A DNA stretch of 64,000 nt from Amyelois transitella (GCF_032362555.1 NC_083515.1:4561001-4625000), one strand, 5' to 3'; counted from the first letter of the stretch, positions 24,359 through 38,140 are shown. Notes: a model not told the origin generated them from the sequence alone. Program-made: numbers and translations.

Positions 24359-27300
24359 TCATCGGCCTATGATGGTTGGTTCGTCGGCCATGGCTAATTC
24401 GTCTGTGGCGGCTTTGTCCCCCTTCCGCTTTCTGGAGTACCAGAGGAATGACGCGGCGGCGAAGAAGTTGACGAGCACCACGAACCAAGCCAAGTAGAAA
24501 CTAATGTGGAAACTGGAATAGAATGCAATGGCTTTAGTTACCCGTTCTGAAAATGTCACCTCTTATAATAAGATAGGTACTCAATTGGACAATAAATAGA
24601 ACAGCAGCTAAAATAGTGTCCATAATCCTTAATTTTAAAATAAAAGATAATTCAATTGTAGATAATACCTGAATATCGTAAAAAGTGCCCCAAAAGCAAA
24701 TGCACTTATAGTTACATTTCCTGAGTAAGTTCCACGACAATCAGCCGGGTGTAGTTTTTTATTTAATTAACTGACCTACCCTATCCTAATTTGTGATAAG
24801 CTGATCCCCAGCGATGCAACTGTGATAATAGGGTACTTCGGGTTCGGGTTAAAGAAATCTTTATTCTCATAAGAAAAATATTCACTTACATGAGAACTTA
24901 GAATCTAGGCTTAGAATATACAAATGTAGGTATGTCGTTACTTAGTAATTGACATATGCTACCTTTTACATTTATTACAATTAAACTATTCTAATAATTG
25001 TTATGCTACATGAAAATAAGTGATGAAGCATGCTTACTAGTGATAGGCACGTTCGGGGTAAACATATTTTACACTTTTCTTCATGTGGTCCGCCGCTGAC
25101 ATCATTACTTGCACTACTACGAATGTACAGGAGGCTACAACAAAATAAAATATTTAAACTAGGTACATAATTTTTTTTACTTAGACTGATTTCAGGGTAA
25201 AGCCATCGAAAAGGATCGTTAACGGATCTTTTTACTCTTATCATACTCTGTTTATCTATCTCTTTTGTTATCCAAAATTATAAAAAGGAAAGATGTTATT
25301 GATTTGTCTAAATATGATCTAAATTGATTTGTGTACTTTCATGTATAAGGGCCCTTAGGATTTTAAAGCGCGCGTTCAATCTACGACTGCGGACCGCTGT
25401 GAAATGAGTATCGCTCTTTTCGATGGAATGTACTTACACTGTTATACTTTGGCAGCACTGACCATTGGCGTGCGTTTTAGGAACGTCGCGTTTGAACTGT
25501 GCTACTTTGTAGCGTGACTAGTAGGTGCCTAGTGTAGGTAATTAGAACCACGCGGTTCTGAACAGTTTAAACTCTCTCTAAAATCAGCCTTAGAACAGGT
25601 ATTGAACAACTTTTATACTAAAACACAGCTTACAAACTATTAACTGTTGCAACTTAAACACTGCTTATGAATGAATAAATAAAATTAAAATTTTAAATCG
25701 ATTAGGAATTATTTTTAGAATTGTCTGTGGGTAGCAAGAGAAAAAGCTAGTTGCAGTATAAAATTTCAAAACAAACACAAGATAAATGATGTAAATAAAC
25801 CGACATATGCTTTCGACGAAAATAATAAGGTAAATATAGGTAAGAGTATGTTGGAACTGAAATATAACACCAATGCTTTTAGTCGATATGGATACCTGAC
25901 AGAACATTTACGAGTAATTATATTTATACGAATCGACTACTTTTAGATTCAGGAGACTGTTTTCGTATACACATTTAGTAATTTTATAGAAGGTAAAGCA
26001 CATATGGTAAAAGCACTAGCAATTTTTTATCGTCAATCATGAATCAATAGTTATCGAGTACATGAAATAAATATTTTAAACAAGAATAAAGAGTGACAAT
26101 TACGTAAAATCAGGTTACAAAATGGAACCAAATAATTCCGTAATTTTTTTAACTAACTATATATAAAATTGACGACTATGGACCCATAAGCCCACTGAAA
26201 ACAGTATCCGAACCAATCCATTCGTCCGTCCATTCGAAAATGGATCCTAAAATATTACATAAAAACATAATCTTCATATATAAAACTAATAAGCTAAGCT
26301 CATTTATATTAAGCGAAATTAATTACCTAATTTATGGATTTATTTTAGTATAACATGAGAATAGGTAGAGTTCTTTATTTGAGTATAACGAGACCTATGT
26401 ATTTTTGAAAGTTGTATATCTTTGAAATGACGGATAAAATTTCGGACGTTCCTTTGTTTGATTTTGCTCTTCTCTGTGAATCTTGTTTATAGTTGATCAA
26501 AGGTATATACTTTAAGATTAAGTTAAACATTTATTATATGAAATCATGAACCTAAAGAATAGAGAAGTCATACTCACTACTAATAAAATGTATGCCAGCA
26601 GCCAGTCTCTTGAACATGTACCGCGGATTGCGGAAGGTGTAAACGGAAAACCCGCATCCCATCGCCATCACGAATAGGCTGATGATGCCAAATGAGATCA
26701 TTGTTCTCACATAGTCTGGTGAAGAAAAAGATAGATTAAGTAAAAAAAGGTATAAACTATACGAAACAAAAACCTTGTCAGGTTCAAAACGGGCAATAGG
26801 GTACAAAAAAAATATAAAAGTTCTTATATTAATTTTTTTTTTATTTTCTGTTTATCAAAAAAAAGTTTTAACACCATCTGGGCGGCAGCATTTGACGACT
26901 ATCGACCGACAAAGAAATCGCATCGTGAAAATGTTGCCAAGTAAGTTAGACAACACAGAAAGAATATATACAGAAAGATGCTCAATACAAGCTGGAAGGT
27001 AGCAATTTAGGGGTCACTTTTGTCCAACTACCTCTACGTGGGTGTAATTATAATGACGAGGAGCACTTGAGACGATGATTCTTCACTTAGAATTGCCGAT
27101 AAAATTATTTACTTACTTGCTATATCTACATTATATGCTTTATCAACAGGCTTGCCAGCCTCCATAACTGGCGTTGATAAATAATTCGTACATTCTGAAA
27201 CAAGGAAAAATATACATAAGATAAAATTATCGGGATATTTTTATATAGGCCACGTACAATTGTTTGGCTTAATGATATAATAGAGATGCTAATAGTGACA

Positions 27301-30300
27301 GGACGATAGCCATCAAGTTTATAAGCCTATCCCTTACTGACCTATCAGTCTACAAACGTGGCCTATCAGTCTTTCCAAGAATGTTGGCTCTGTCCAACCC
27401 GCAAGGGATATAGACGTATATGTATGTATGTATTTTTATATGTTAGTTCTTTAAATCATATCTTTAAAGGTTACCTCTCTAGAGTTACCCATTTAGGTAT
27501 AAAGATATAGTAAATACCTAAATAAAATATTTTTAGGCTAAGGTGTTATCTCAACCTGTGTATATAACACTAGCGGCCCGCCCCGGCTTCGCACGGGTGG
27601 ACATATTTTTGTGTTTTATATTTTGAAATAAACAAAGAGTAAAAACAAATTTATGCCTATGTCACTTTTGAAGGTCTAATCTATATTTGTGCCTAATATT
27701 ATCAAAGCTACTGCTTTTGTGTTTATTCCACACAAACATACAAAAATACAAATCTTTCCTCTTTATTATTAGTGTGGATGTAGCAACATGGCGCCCGCAT
27801 ATAAGACATATTATACCTCCGCTTGAAACATCTAGTTTATTTTCTGATCACGTGGGAATTTCGGTATATCTGGTCCATGTGTTCCCTTAAATTTTCCAAG
27901 GACCGTTTTCTATATCCAATATGACAATCAGATACGTGATGAAAGATTTATATAAGTATATATTGATTGCTGATTTATTGATATTTTGCCGTATGATATC
28001 CAGCAGTTTATAATAGAACCACTAAATATCTTTCAAATGGATGTCTTAATAGGCGACTAAAGGATAAGCTTTAGCCTATTTAATAAACTTGTAGACGATG
28101 GGCTAGCAACCTGTCACTGTTTGAATCTAAATTCCATCATAAAGCTATACTGCTGAACGTTGCCTTTTCAAGATTCTGTCTACCCCGCAAGAGATGTAGA
28201 CGTGCCTAAATGTATGCCATACATACATATATGATTTACTGATTGATTTTTATAGAAAATGGAGCTATGAGGACATACAATTCCAACACAACAGATATTG
28301 ACGGTTTTAGATATCTGAAACAGTGTCCTTTTTATGCCCTTTGGGTATGCAACCCGAATAACAAAGTTTATTGCCCGTCTAAAAGCAATTTTAGGGTTAA
28401 TTATTTCAAAGTTCGTTACAAGGGTCTCTGGGCCCGACCTCTATACGAAATCGATAAACAGAATGGAATAAAGAACTTTAAGATTAACTTATTTATTATT
28501 AACTGAATATTTAACTCATGAAAATCATTATCTTTATTTATTATCTAATGTTAATGAAGTGACTTAAAATTTAAATACACGAAAAGAAACACTTCGTCTC
28601 GTTTTGAACTGCACTTTTGGTGTAAATAGCAATATATTAACCAGATTTTATGCTTTTATGCGAAGGGGAAGCTACTTGTCACTATCTCTGAATTCTTCCT
28701 TCATAATTAACCTTCCTGGCTCTAAAAGAGCTTTGTGTATTTAACCTATGTCTACATCGATAGGGTTAAGATGTAATGTATATTTATATATTGCTGGCCA
28801 ATTTTTGTACGTCACTCAATAACACCTATAAGCGAATAAGCGAATACAATTTTATAAATTATTCAAACTCGATTCAGTTCGGGTAGTCGGTTGGTAAACA
28901 AGCACAGAGCAAGAAAGACCTCATCGGAGCGGCGTGTTCATGTTCTGTGGAAACGACCCTCAACGACGCTAACGGATACACTCACCTTAATCTGGGAAAC
29001 AACGGCATGAATTTATTACGCCATTTTTCTAAAAAGGTCATTTTTCCCTATCTATTATATTTTTTCATAGGAGCTTTCTGTTTTCTAAGAGGAAATTACA
29101 TTAAGTATGCATATTTGAATCTTAATTCTATAATGAAGCCAAACAGCTGAACGAGAATTATCAGTCTTTTCAAAACTGTTGGCTCTGTCTACCTCTCAAG
29201 AAATATAGACGTAATTATATGTAGGTGTCTATGTATGTATATATAATATATATCCGTGGTAAGGTGCGATTCATATCTATAAAATCTTAATAGAAAACAT
29301 ACGTCCTACATATTAATTCAACAATTAATGAATTCAGTGGAATTTACAAGGAACAAGAGTAAATTACATAAAACACTGGGATCAGACGAGTTCACAAACT
29401 TGAAGGGCTTTGTATAATTAACGCGCAGACAGATTTTCTAAGAAGACGTAATTACAAAAGGAATACTATACTAATTTAACTTAAAAGCGCTAAATTTTCA
29501 GTATTATTGCGTGAACTTGAATGCCTGTAGTCAAAATCAAAAATTAGTCTAGGGCTGTGATGTAGGTATTAACTTTTTCACAGAACCGATAAAAGTGCCG
29601 TGAAGGTCCAAAAGAAAAAAGAAAAGGACCACTCCATCTCTTTCACACTGAAGCTCATAAGCTTGGTATTCTTTTTTTAGGCGATGGGCTAGCAACCTGT
29701 CCCTATTTTAATCTCAATTACTTATATCAGTAAGCCGTAAGTAGGTAAGCTAAACGCGGCCTATCAGTCTTTCAAGACTGTTGGCTCTGTCTCCCCCGCA
29801 AGAACATATACACATACATATATATTTACATAAAAAACGAATATTAATTATATAAAGGGTGAAATTTAAAACAACTGCATCCTTTTAAACATAGACTATA
29901 CCCATGCTTCTGAGCCGTTTGAGCCTATTTCTATTTAAATTAAACGTCATCATTTTCACATTTTAAAAACCCTCAAAAACTACGTTACACGCTATATTAA
30001 AGACCAATACTACAAAAAGAAATAAAAATAAACATGTAAATAAATGTCTGAAAAATAAATTATTTTTCTAGTATCAAGATCAAGTAAAGTACAGAGTTGT
30101 CGAGATCGCTCAGTTGAATGAATTGTGTCGTTGACCTCTGAATCTTACGCGTCGCTTTTCCGCCGGCCGGGGTGATATTACGTATTTAGGATCGTGGATT
30201 TTGATACGTTTATTTTTTTTTCGTAATCTCTGAAATATGAACCAATATTTTTCTTTAGATGAGTACACTTAACAGTTAAATTTATGCAGTTGAATTAAAA

Positions 30301-33206
30301 GTCACCCTGTATAGTTTAAAAGCGAATGTAACATTTGTTGTTTTGCTGTACTGCGTACTTTAAACAATAAAGCTATAAATAAATAAATAATTATTCTATT
30401 TTAAATACAATTGCAACTTCAAAGTATAAGAATTACAGTTTTATAAATAAATAAAAAATTGGGCTGGACCTAGTTCGGACTTTTAGTTTAATAATTTTTA
30501 TACTTCGACTCTAACACTTTTCTTATTTTCTAACATTTACATACACACCAACTTTATAATCGAGAAGACAGCGCCAACCGTCTCGAATAGACTAAAAGGC
30601 CACCAGCTGCATGTCTTAATAGGTTTATGTATTTGTTTATATTAAAATTAAAAGTCATAAAATAAAAATTTTAACCTTAAAATAAACTTAAAAATAAAAC
30701 AAACGAAAATGCTAGTTTTGGATTTCGTATCATGCCATCTACATAACACTATTTAGGTAGAAACACGACTATACCGTAGAACTTTTAGGAAGAGTATTGT
30801 TAGTTTTATGTCACGAGCTTGGTCGTTGTTACTCGTTACTCGTATCTGCAAGGTAATGCTTCCGTCCTGGGCTAGCTTATCAGGTTTATTTATGACCACA
30901 TAAGGAAGTACCTATCTAACCTTTTGACGGCCTCTGTGGCGTAGCGGTAGTGCACCTGTCTATGACACCGGAGTTCCCTGGTCTAATCCCAGTCAGAGCA
31001 TGATGAGAAATGAACTTTTTCTGTTTGGTCTGGGCCTGGGTCTTGGATGTTTATCTATATAAGTATTATTTATATTTATAAAATTTAGTATTGTTTAGTA
31101 AGTATATCCCAACACAAGTCTCGAACTTACTTCTCAATCTGTGTCATTTGTCCCGTATATATATTTATTTATTATTAACCAAGTCTAGTGGAATGGTTCC
31201 ATATTTTTTTTTGTAAAATTAAGTTTGGGTTGTTTTTAGCTTTTAACCGTTTAGTTTTGATAGTTCATCTTATATTACCTACATATCACGTTTCTATCAC
31301 TTACGGGATGTAAAGAGCGAACTGTTTCGAAAAGACATTTCTAGTTTCGGCTTAATGATAAGATTAAGTTTCTAATGTGATAGGTTGCTAGCCCATAGTT
31401 CCTCTTAGCTAATTAATGAAGTTTTAGGAAACATTTGAGTCGTTGGACTTCAAAGACGGTTATCACAGGCGGACTAGAAGTTAAGGCAGGTCAGACAAGA
31501 TTATCTGTAGAAAGGTGAAGATGTAATCGGGATAATGCTAATAAAATAACTATTGTTTTGCAGTAAACTACAGAAATCCGATGAAGAACGGATTGCGTAT
31601 TAATAGGTAGTAAAAAATTGAAAAGCAGTTTTTAAATCTTCGAAGCAGAACCAAAAACATCGAAAAATATACGACTGTAGTTAATTTTAGGAGCAAATGT
31701 TACCTATCACATCTCTAACGGTTCCATTGTTTATTTATTTAGAGAACCGGACAGCCGACCACGAATCCACGATGGAAACTGATTTAGGACACTGTGACTT
31801 GAATCAAGAAACGATGCGGTATTTTTATCAGTGACTATAAATCTAATTGTGTGGGTAGACGATAGCAGTGTTTATAGTATCCGAGAATTTCACTGCTTTT
31901 TTGATAGATTTCGTTTACACGGCCAATAGATGAACACGTTTATTTTAACCGGTTAAAAAATTCAAAGGCAAAATGATAACGTTTCAAACATTCTGATAAA
32001 TGTTTATTAACTATTCTATTCATTGTTATAAATGTTTATAGTTTTCAGAAAATATTTTGTGTAACGATATGACAGCTTAAACAATTTAGTTAAACAATGC
32101 TTTCTTTGATTCAATTCAATATGATGTAATAATCAAGATGTCTGTGTTAATTATTTTTATTTCAGTATTTTCTCATTCAAGATGTTTCTCATATAAAAAG
32201 ACTAACAAGGACTTGAAAAATGGAATCGATAAATATAATGTTTATCTGTGTTATAGAAGGTATTACAATGCCATTTTATTAAGTCTAAAAATCTCTACAA
32301 ACGATTAACAAAGCCGTCTTCGTAGAGTACAGGCATAGCATGTTACGTTAGCCCTCACCTAACTTATCACGAGGCTTAAATTTCAAACAAATTTTATGTA
32401 CAATTATTACAAAAAAAAAATTCAACATGAAATGTAATAAAAGATTTTCTTTCATCATCTGGGTTAACGATAGCAATCTCATGAATAAAGTGATATCTTA
32501 TATGGCACGAGGCGAGAGAAAAGTCTTATGGAACCGTCGTAGGAATGTTCTTCATTACAGAATGCTTGGTATGAAATAGAAGCTTTAGGGTAAAAAATAA
32601 AAGGATTCCGTTATTTAGAAATGATGATTATCTGAGAAAAAATTTCGATACTTATTTCCATGGTGACGGGAACAATAAACGACCATTGCAGGTACGAAGT
32701 CGCGAGCAAAAGCTAATCAATATATGTACCTATTAAACTTCCATTGAGTGACTGACAGAAAGATAACGTAAAATCATATGTAGTCAGTGGTTTGAAATGT
32801 ATTTTAGATAGAACATAGTGAATAATTAAAGAGAATTTAAAATTCCTATGTAAAAGAATATCAAGGGGATATTATTTTCATATTGCTAAATTCAAGATTC
32901 AAAGAAATCAATACGATTTTTAAATTTCTATATAATTTCTCTCTAGACAATATAGTTTATTTAGGTACAATCGTGTATAAAATTGCTAACTTCTTGCAAA
33001 ACTCTTAATGGCAGGCAATTTCTTAGCGATGCTAGAAAAACGAGCCGCTAGAAAAGCAAACCGGCGTAAGATAATGGACTAACAGATTGAGTGGAAACAG
33101 AAGGCGCCCCGGAGAAAATAAACTTGCGTAAATTTTCAAACATTTCATGAAACCGTTTATTTTTGTAGCGTTCCGTTGGATTCTGCCTGACAAAGAGTTT
33201 GTCTGT

Positions 33207-33237
<31 letters not shown>

Positions 33238-36200
33238 AATTGATAATAATGCCATTATATTTCGTTTATCTAGTATTATTGTTATGGAATAGAAAAAAAT
33301 ATCATAATACTGATGAATAGTCAGATCGTGAGTGAGTAATTTACACGCGACTGTACGTAAATGAATTAAATTCTACATACATATAGTCACTTCTATATCC
33401 CTTGCGGGGTAGACAGAGCTAACAGTCTTGAAAAGACTGAATGGCCACGTTCAGCTATTTGGCTTAATGATAGAATTGAGATTCTAATAGTGACTGATTG
33501 CTAGCCCATCGCCTAAAAAAGAATCCCAAGTTTGTAAGCCTATTTCTTAAATAAATTCTATGCCAACCATATTTAATTCAATGAAAAAATTTGTATATCT
33601 GTAACAAATTTTAACACAATTAAATTAGTTTAGTTTGTCAAATTGTCGACAAGAGAACATTTATACTTTCGTTCATTAATTACAAATTCATTAGATATAG
33701 AAGTAGGAATAATAGGTTAAGAGAAAAATTATCATTAATAAAGATATGAAAACATATAAATTAAAAATTATTCACAACAAACAAATAAATGTATCATGTC
33801 CATCATTCAAAACATTAATTGTCACAAAAGATATTCAATACGATATATCTGAAGCTACATTTTTTGAATATTGTTTTAAAAATACAAAACAGCCCGTCTA
33901 TGTGTGACATACATCTCATCCGTGTTATTTATTGCTTCATTAGCCACTCGGAGAATAGCGTCTAAAGATGTGAGAGAAATGAACGAACAAGATTCTTTTT
34001 GTCTTATAAAAAGGGCTTTATCTTAGATGATCATTTTTTATAAATGCTTTAAACAAAGTATCTAACTCTGTATTTTGATAAACGGTTTGATCTGTTTTTT
34101 TTTTATTTATAAAATATTTTTTAAATAAACGGTCTATGAAAATGACCGAAATTAATCAAATTGTCACTTTCTTTAAAAGTTTATCTAGTAATAAAAAAAT
34201 ACTACAGCTACCTGTATGTTAGAGAACGTCGAACAACCCAAAAACTTTAAATAAAATATTTTGATTTGAAATAGGTATTGTTATTTGATGAATAATTGTT
34301 TATAATTTTTCAGTTTTAGTTTCAAGGGTTAAGAATTTAAAGTACGCTAGTATTCGTGTGTCAATATGTTTAAATATTAAAATAGGTTAAGCCCGTCGAT
34401 ATTATTTAAAGATGTGACACACTTTTATTTCTGGCAAACATAATTATGACACATAGTCTTTTAAACACGGGCTCTAAACACATAAATTATTATTACGATA
34501 CATAATATAATAAAAGATTATGTTTATTAATATTCGTGGTATTTTTTAGCAGAATATTAGTTATAATTTAACACTAACCTTACTTATGATAAGTAAGAAG
34601 AAACAAAAAAGATGAAAAATATTATTTAAGAATTCAACACAATATTTCTATCATCATTGAGTATTTCATATACATACATACAAACATGAATAAAACTCCT
34701 TTCTTGAAGGTAGAAAGGTAGAGACTAAATCTCTCCACTTGCCACGATCTATGCATACTTCTTTTGCTTCATATACATTCATCACCGTCTAGCAAGCTCA
34801 CCAGTTTAGGGTATTCTTGACCTATACCTTTTCCTGGAAATTCCCGATTTTATATAAACCATATTAAAAAATATGCTTTAAAGACTTACTTGTATAATAC
34901 TGTCCTTTTAAGCCTAAGACGCCGTCCGTCCTTACAGTATTGTTGGACAAAGTGCTATTTTTATCTTCAAAGAACACGTAGCGGCATATTTGCCACACCC
35001 CGGAGTCGCTGTACATTAGATATCTTCCTCTGACAGGCAGCTCAATACCTGCAGATAATAAAAATTGTTAATGATATTCAAATGTGCCGTGTGGTTCCCG
35101 GCACCAATACAAAAAAGAATTGAACCACTCCATTTCTTTCCCATGGATTTCCCAGTCTTTTCCAGACTGTTGGGTCTGTCTACCCCGCAAGGGATATAGA
35201 CGTGACCATATGTATGTAAGTATGTATGATATTCAAATGACGTGGGTAGTAGTGGGCAGAAAACAGGAACTAGCGTCTTGACGATGGATCCTTTACTCTC
35301 GTACCTCAGCTAATGTTGCTCATATAAGTAGCTCTCATAACTTTATAGAGCCAGAGGACTAGTCTTTAAATTGAACCACTTTTGTACCTGTACAAAACTT
35401 TTATGTATATCTTCTGAATACTCTGTATTTTAGTTTCAAAGCTCAGTATCGTCTTAGACAGTAAAACTCGTATTACGAGCAAAAACTCCCTGAATAATTA
35501 AAAATAACACTGAAAATAGCAATCAAATTATATCAAAAACTTTCTGCCTAAGTTATAGACTTCAGAAATTTGATTTCAGACTCAGACTGGTGTAAATATA
35601 TGAAACTACAGGTGGTTGTGTTTATGTTAAGAATGGCAGATCATTAGCTCAATTTCAAAATGCGAAACAGACACCTAGCGTAAAATTACCTAGCACAAAA
35701 CTTGGCACATTGTAACTACATATAATAAATGTCCCGATACGATGAATCACTGACATGTTTTTAATTCTAGATCTTTTGAACTATACGCAAAACAAATTGT
35801 GAAATGATTTTATGTTCTTTACACTTAAAAATATCTCATGTTCCTATTTCCTTATTTATTTATTTTGTTCCTATATTGCTATCGATGATAACACAAATAA
35901 GGTTAAAGGTGTCGTGTGGTTTTAGGCACCAATAAAAAAATTACCATCTCATTCCCATGGATGTTTAATTCTAACATCGAGATAAACAATTGAGCGTGGC
36001 CTATCATTATTTTCACGACTGTTGGCTCTGTCTACCCCGCATGGGATATAGACGTGATTATTAGTATGTATGTATATGTATGTGTCAAGTAAAAATTTCA
36101 TCACTTTTTATGTACACATCGTCCAATACCTTTGTACTTTTAACTTCGATGTATGTATTTAGATATACAAGTTTTCGCCAGGCTCTACCCACGTACATAA

Positions 36201-37737
36201 CTCTATGCTCTTATCCGTACTCCACACTTTATGTATACAACATTTTATGGATATCGATTTAGTAGTTTTGACTTCATGTCAAACGGACAAACAAATACAC
36301 TTCCATTTTTATAATATTAGTATGGATTAAGCTGCTTTAGGTATTTTTTCTACAAATTTTATTGAAAGTATGAATCAGTTGCCTGAGCCCATGCTAATTT
36401 GGTATATGTTCCGGGAAATTCAACCTTTTAGTAATCTACGCCTTTAATCACTTTGCGAAAATAACAAAAATAAAAGACAGAAAACAGTATTATTAAAAGA
36501 AACAACTTAAAACCTTACAAGAATTATTCCTGGACAAGTTGGTGTTAGGCAGCTAAAAATCGACAGTAAATACAGCAATGTCCAATTTTTTACAGTATGT
36601 ATTACCTACTACTGTTTTAGTTCTATTCTAACATCAAACTTAGAAACTTAGAAACACAATACAGATTAATACAAGTCCAGATCATAAAGCTAGTAGTTCA
36701 TTATAAAGTACCTACAACTAACATTTATTTAGTTTAGCTTGCTTAGCAAAGCAGCATGTGGACTCTTGCCTGGTAAGCAAGATAGGTCAAGAGGTGGAGG
36801 AATAATCATTCAGGATTTTTTTTGTTTTTTTTTTTTTAATTTTATTATCATTTTAACACTAACAAGACAATCAGGTTTATTTAATAAACTCGAAATAAGT
36901 GTAAAATTATTAAGGCAATTAGCCATACAAAGTAATTATCTGGACACTCAATTATAATACGACATGTTAATTGATATTTGGCAAACTTTCAACCGTTTAG
37001 CCAAATACCACTGCATCTTCACTTCTACACACCATCTAATGCACTGAAATAGGTCGGTCGATGACCCGCATAGCCGCGATCGTAATTAAAATAGCTTAAG
37101 TCAGTGATTGCATAGTTCAAACAACGCGACCACATTTGTCTATTAACACATTTATAAATAAGCGCATTTTACATCTATTAATCTGTCAGTTCTGATTCTA
37201 TTCTATTCATTAATTTCTGTAATAATGTATTGTTACTTAATTTTCCATATTTTACATTTTTTAACATCTTAAAATTAGTTGCATAAAATCAATCTTTAAA
37301 CAGAGATCTGCCCCAATGACTTCAGCTCCAAATTGACCAATTGCAAATCCAATGTAGGTAAAATTTAATTCAATTGAGATTTTACTTACTTTTAGATCGA
37401 CTTCAATTTAAATATTTAGGTTTTGACATAACATAACTTTGCTCAAATTTTCTCAAATATGGGAATTCTCAAGAATAAAAAATATTAAAATACCTCATAC
37501 CAATAATATATTTAAATACCTCATCCTTAAAAAGTTAATAAAGCTTTATTAACACTGACCGTTTCCTCCTTCAATGTGAATCCATTTCTCAGTACAAACT
37601 GCCGTGATCCAAAGAAAGGTACTGAGACCTACTAGGACCGTACAGGCGAACAGTATTCGTCTTTCTATGACCAAAGCATGCATCAGTGGACGCCGCTCCG
37701 TCACAGAAGAAGCTGTTGACATCTTATCGGTCTCCAT
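24359..37737 (-). CDS. claudin/PMP22-superfamily four-TM protein, complete
   Basis: Six coding exons (plus-strand coordinates): 37560-37737, 34890-35048, 27117-27194, 26578-26715, 25038-25134, 24359-24512. Joined in phase they give 267 aa. TM1 is about residues 28-48, TM2 143-165, TM3 174-197 and TM4 221-245. The first extracellular loop has the superfamily signature W52, G76-V-W78, C81 and C114, plus sequons NST (90) and NNT (95). The cytoplasmic tail starts RKRKGDK. Claudin-type proteins build or regulate cell junctions (septate junctions in insects), while CACNG/stargazin relatives modulate channels. The longer loop and the [12 protein letters not shown] run before TM3 do not let me choose, so no symbol is given. 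The last junction completes a Tyr codon (TA|T) and yields a continuous TM4. The ATG follows an acceptor at 37746-37747, so an untranslated leader exon lies upstream. Confidence 0.83.
27245..27437. repeat. family A repeat, two halves in opposite orientation
   Basis: 27245-27335 matches the middle of family A on the minus strand (GGCCACGTACAATTGTTTGG, then AAGTTTATAAGCCTATCCC). 27355-27437 matches its 3' part on the plus strand (GTGGCCTATCAGTCTTTCC, CGCAAGGGATATAGACGTAT). It lies in intron 2 of the claudin-like gene. Confidence 0.65.
27565..27610 (+). repeat. fragment of LINE 3' tail (CCCGCG-CTTCG type)
   Basis: ACTAGCGGCCCGCCCCGGCT followed by TCGCACGGGTGG is the characteristic start of lepidopteran RTE-like 3' tails, also seen at 51893 and 54491. 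Confidence 0.5.
28040..28225 (+). repeat. family A repeat
   Basis: Blocks GATGGGCTAGCAACCTGTCA, CTGAACGTTGCCTTTTCAAG and CCCCGCAAGAGATGTAGACG place it in family A. The head is lost. Confidence 0.7.
28243..28506 (+). other. unassigned 87-codon open frame in an intron
   Basis: Directly after a family A repeat an open frame reads [20 protein letters not shown], then [15 protein letters not shown], and ends INLFIIN. It is long for this base composition and has three cysteines, but I recognise no family. It lies inside intron 2 of the minus-strand claudin-like gene. It may be a transposon relic or chance. Confidence 0.2.
29095..29240 (+). repeat. family A repeat, 3' half
   Basis: GAATCTTAATTCTATAATGA and CAGTCTTTTCAAAACTGTTG, followed by the ATATAGACGTAATTATATG tail. 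Confidence 0.65.
29590..29825 (+). repeat. family A repeat, near full length
   Basis: Runs from GTGCCGTGAAGGTCC through GGACCACTCCATCTCTTTC, AGGCGATGGGCTAGCAACC and TTCAAGACTGTTGGCTCTGT to the terminal ACATACATATATAT. Confidence 0.75.
30928..31176 (+). repeat. tRNA-headed SINE, full length
   Basis: The head CGGCCTCTGTGGCGTAGCGG has a box A-like segment; box B is eroded (GGTCTAATCCC). The GCATGATGAGAAATGAAC body and GGTCTTGGATGTTTATCTAT follow, and the tail ends CATTTGTCCCGTATATATAT. This copy and the one at 47233 best define the family. Confidence 0.82.
31290..31405 (-). repeat. family A repeat, internal fragment
   Basis: GGCTTAATGATAAGATTAAG and AGGTTGCTAGCCCATAG match family A on the minus strand. 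Confidence 0.55.
33211..33237. repeat. (AT)n microsatellite
   Basis: Uninterrupted AT dinucleotide run of 27 bases. Confidence 0.9.
33376..33545 (-). repeat. family A repeat
   Basis: Begins ACATACATATAGTCACTTCT and continues ATCCCTTGCGGGGTAGACAG, then TGGCCACGTTCAGCTATTTG and GCTAGCCCATCGCCTAAAAA. It is the 3' two-thirds of the element. Confidence 0.8.
35085..35228 (+). repeat. family A repeat with internal deletion
   Basis: Both ends are excellent (GTGCCGTGTGGTTCCCGGCA; CCGCAAGGGATATAGACGTG). The middle is missing: CCATGGATTTCCCAG jumps straight to TCTTTTCCAGACTGTTGG. Confidence 0.8.
35906..36080 (+). repeat. family A repeat
   Basis: GGTGTCGTGTGGTTTTAGGC head, CCATGGATG, GAGCGTGGCCTATCATT, and the GATATAGACGTGATTATTAG tail with TATG repeats. 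Confidence 0.7.
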
Positions 37738-37794
37738 TGTTCAATCTGAAACAAATATTGATATATTTTATTGAGAGAACTTTAGCATTAGAAT

Positions 37795-37935
37795 TACATA
37801 CATACGTATAATCTCTTCCCTATCTTATTTACAGAAAAATTTTATATTTCCCGAAAAGACTGAAAGACCACACTGAGGTGGGATAGGATAAAAACAAGTT
37901 GTAGTCCACCGCCTAAAAATATGCCAAGTTTATTT
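37795..37935 (-). repeat. family A repeat, degenerate
   Basis: Tail CATACATACGTATAATCTC, then CGAAAAGACTGAAAGACCAC and CCACCGCCTAAAAATATGCC. It lies just upstream of the claudin-like start codon, in the leader intron. Confidence 0.5.
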
Positions 37936-38065
37936 GTTTTTGTGAAGCAGCTTAAATTAATCTTAATCTATACAACATAAAAAGATAAGGGAATGAAAAA
38001 GATCTAAAGAAAACGTTATAAGGCACCTGGATGTATAAATCTTTATTCAATGGGTAAACAAGGTT

Positions 38066-38140
38066 GCGGAAGTCAGTTAGGAGTCGTTTCGTGTAAAAAC
38101 CTGACTTAATGAATCGTTGCTACAGGCACAACCTGGGCTC
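38066..38140 (+). repeat. fragment of SINE-like family C
   Basis: GTTGCGGAAGTCAGTTAGGA, GTCGTTTCGTGTAAAAACCT and CACAACCTGGGCTCTTC parallel 42365-42460. Confidence 0.55.

Noticed and set aside
24359-24546. Longer form of the last claudin-like exon joined directly to the exon at 26578.
   Set aside because: In frame, but it omits the second half of TM3 and the loop encoded by 25038-25134. The 24513 acceptor joined to that exon gives a complete four-TM protein, so the long form is kept only as a possible isoform.
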